Source: Lasioglossum baleicum
Taxonomy: Eukaryota > Arthropoda > Insecta > Hymenoptera > Halictidae
Assembly: GCF_051020765.1 (NCBI RefSeq)
Contig: NC_134932.1
Span: 7,440,001 to 7,504,000 of the forward strand
Reading direction: 5' to 3'
DNA length: 64,000 nt
This document shows positions 63,137 through 64,000 of this stretch, piece after piece (the first letter of the stretch is position 1; the number at the start of each line of letters is the position of its first letter). Below the pieces are notes generated by a model. That model searched no databases, had not been told where the DNA came from, and worked only from the letters and a program-made list of their open reading frames with translations. Both the position numbers and the translations under genes were made by a program.

Positions 63137-64000
63137 ATGGAAAATCATTCCGTTCGTATAAATTATACGCTAACACCCCACGATACCGAGCAACCATTAA
63201 TACATGATAACCAAACAATACAACTGAAAGAAAACAATAAAAAATCGGAAGAAATAATTGTACATACGAATAAAACCAAAGGCGGTTTGTTTAATTCCAG
63301 AGCTCTGATATTTGTTGCATTATGGTTCTTCTTCAGTGGGTGTACTTTATTCTTAAACAAATATATATTGTCTTACATGGAAGGGAACCCCACAATTTTG
63401 GGTAAATAAATGAAAGAATGAATATTTAATATGCTCGGTATTTTAATTCTAGAATTCATCTTTACTGCCAATGTTACATTTCAATGATTTTATTCGATGT
63501 GTGCGTTTCTTTAACAGAATATGGAAAAATTTCATATTTATTTATTTTCCAGGTGCCTGTCAAATGTTAATGACAACAATATGCGGTTTTATACAAATGT
63601 ATTTCCCATGTGGAATGTATAGAACAAGGTCTAGATTAACAAAACCAGCAGGTTTTTATAAACATATGATCTTGGTAGGATGTACAAGATTTGCAACAGT
63701 AGTACTAGGATTAGTATCACTAAATTATGTAGCAGTGAGTTTCACGGAAACTATTAAAAGTAGTGCGCCAATTTTTACCGTCCTTATTAGCAGATATTTA
63801 TTAGGTAAGAATCGATCTACAAATTTTCTGTTTTAATGTCTTGTTTTGTCACAAATATCTTGTACATAATATGTAAGTACATAACTATAAGCTATTAATG
63901 ATTTTAACATTATTTACAGGAGAACATACAGGGTTATATGTAAATTTATCTTTAATTCCTGTAATGGGTGGTCTAGCTCTATGTTCAGTGAATGAAATCA
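63137..64000 (+). CDS. SLC35E2: SLC35E2-like nucleotide-sugar/triose-phosphate-type transporter, 5' part
   Basis: Exons 63137-63401, 63553-63804 and 63920 to the window edge; the gene continues to the right. Drug/metabolite transporter superfamily, TPT (triose-phosphate translocator) branch, multi-pass and probably in Golgi or other endomembranes; the substrate of SLC35E2 is not established. After a polar N-terminus of about 50 residues, the first membrane segment is ALIFVALWFFFSGCTLFLNK. Exon 2 holds the family hallmark NYVAVSFTETIKSSAPIFTV and exon 3 reads GEHTGLYVNLSLIPVMGGLA, both characteristic of SLC35E2. I chose ATG 63137 (MENHSVRINY); the frame is open a little upstream but has no other ATG. 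Intron phases agree at both junctions. Other SLC35E members are less likely given the KSSAPIFTV block. Confidence 0.9.

Noticed and set aside
1..64000. CRISPR arrays, operons, prophage or other prokaryotic features
   Set aside because: Spliced animal genes with GT-AG introns throughout. The repeats seen are transposon termini and microsatellites, not regularly spaced identical repeats.

Overview
The window looks like nuclear DNA from an insect. It carries intron-bearing genes with GT-AG splice sites, short AT-rich introns, many small inverted-repeat DNA transposons and animal-specific gene families. CpG-rich intergenic DNA next to AT-rich housekeeping genes, together with mariner and hAT miniature elements, suggests Hymenoptera (perhaps a bee). 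That placement is an inference and no species can be named.

Layout. (1) 1-2658, minus strand: the first coding exon of a Dbx-type homeobox gene; its homeobox exons lie beyond the left edge. (2) 2659-39342: about 37 kb with no supportable protein gene. It is CpG- and GC-rich in many parts, with simple repeats and several miniature transposons. It lies upstream of Dbx and is probably regulatory DNA. (3) 39343-43163, minus strand: an eight-exon gene reconstructed here for a divergent LIM - long linker - LIM protein of the CRP/muscle-LIM family. (4) 44094 to the end: a gene-dense, AT-rich block: TMEM115-like (+), Hakai E3 ligase (-), choline transporter-like SLC44A1/Ctl1 (+), ribosome-biogenesis factor BRX1 (-), prenylcysteine oxidase (+) and the 5' part of SLC35E2-like (+).

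The block alternates in orientation: LIM/TMEM115, Hakai/Ctl1 and BRX1/PCYOX1 are head-to-head pairs, while TMEM115/Hakai and Ctl1/BRX1 are tail-to-tail. No common pathway links these genes; they are independent housekeeping functions (Golgi structure, ubiquitin ligation and m6A writing, choline uptake, 60S ribosome assembly, prenylcysteine breakdown, sugar-phosphate transport). All complete gene models join in frame across every intron.

Mobile DNA. A dispersed family of about 150-200 bp elements starts TAGACTGCGGATCTTTATGC and makes 8-bp target duplications, which indicates a hAT-type MITE family. There are also a fold-back mariner derivative (12921-13467), a fold-back element with TTA duplications (27511-27821), two TA-flanked elements whose ends read CAGGGTG, and an 860-bp element with 33-bp terminal inverted repeats inside the BRX1-PCYOX1 divergent promoter region.

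Coordinates were derived by hand reading. For spliced genes the feature span runs from start codon to stop codon, and the exons are listed in the evidence.
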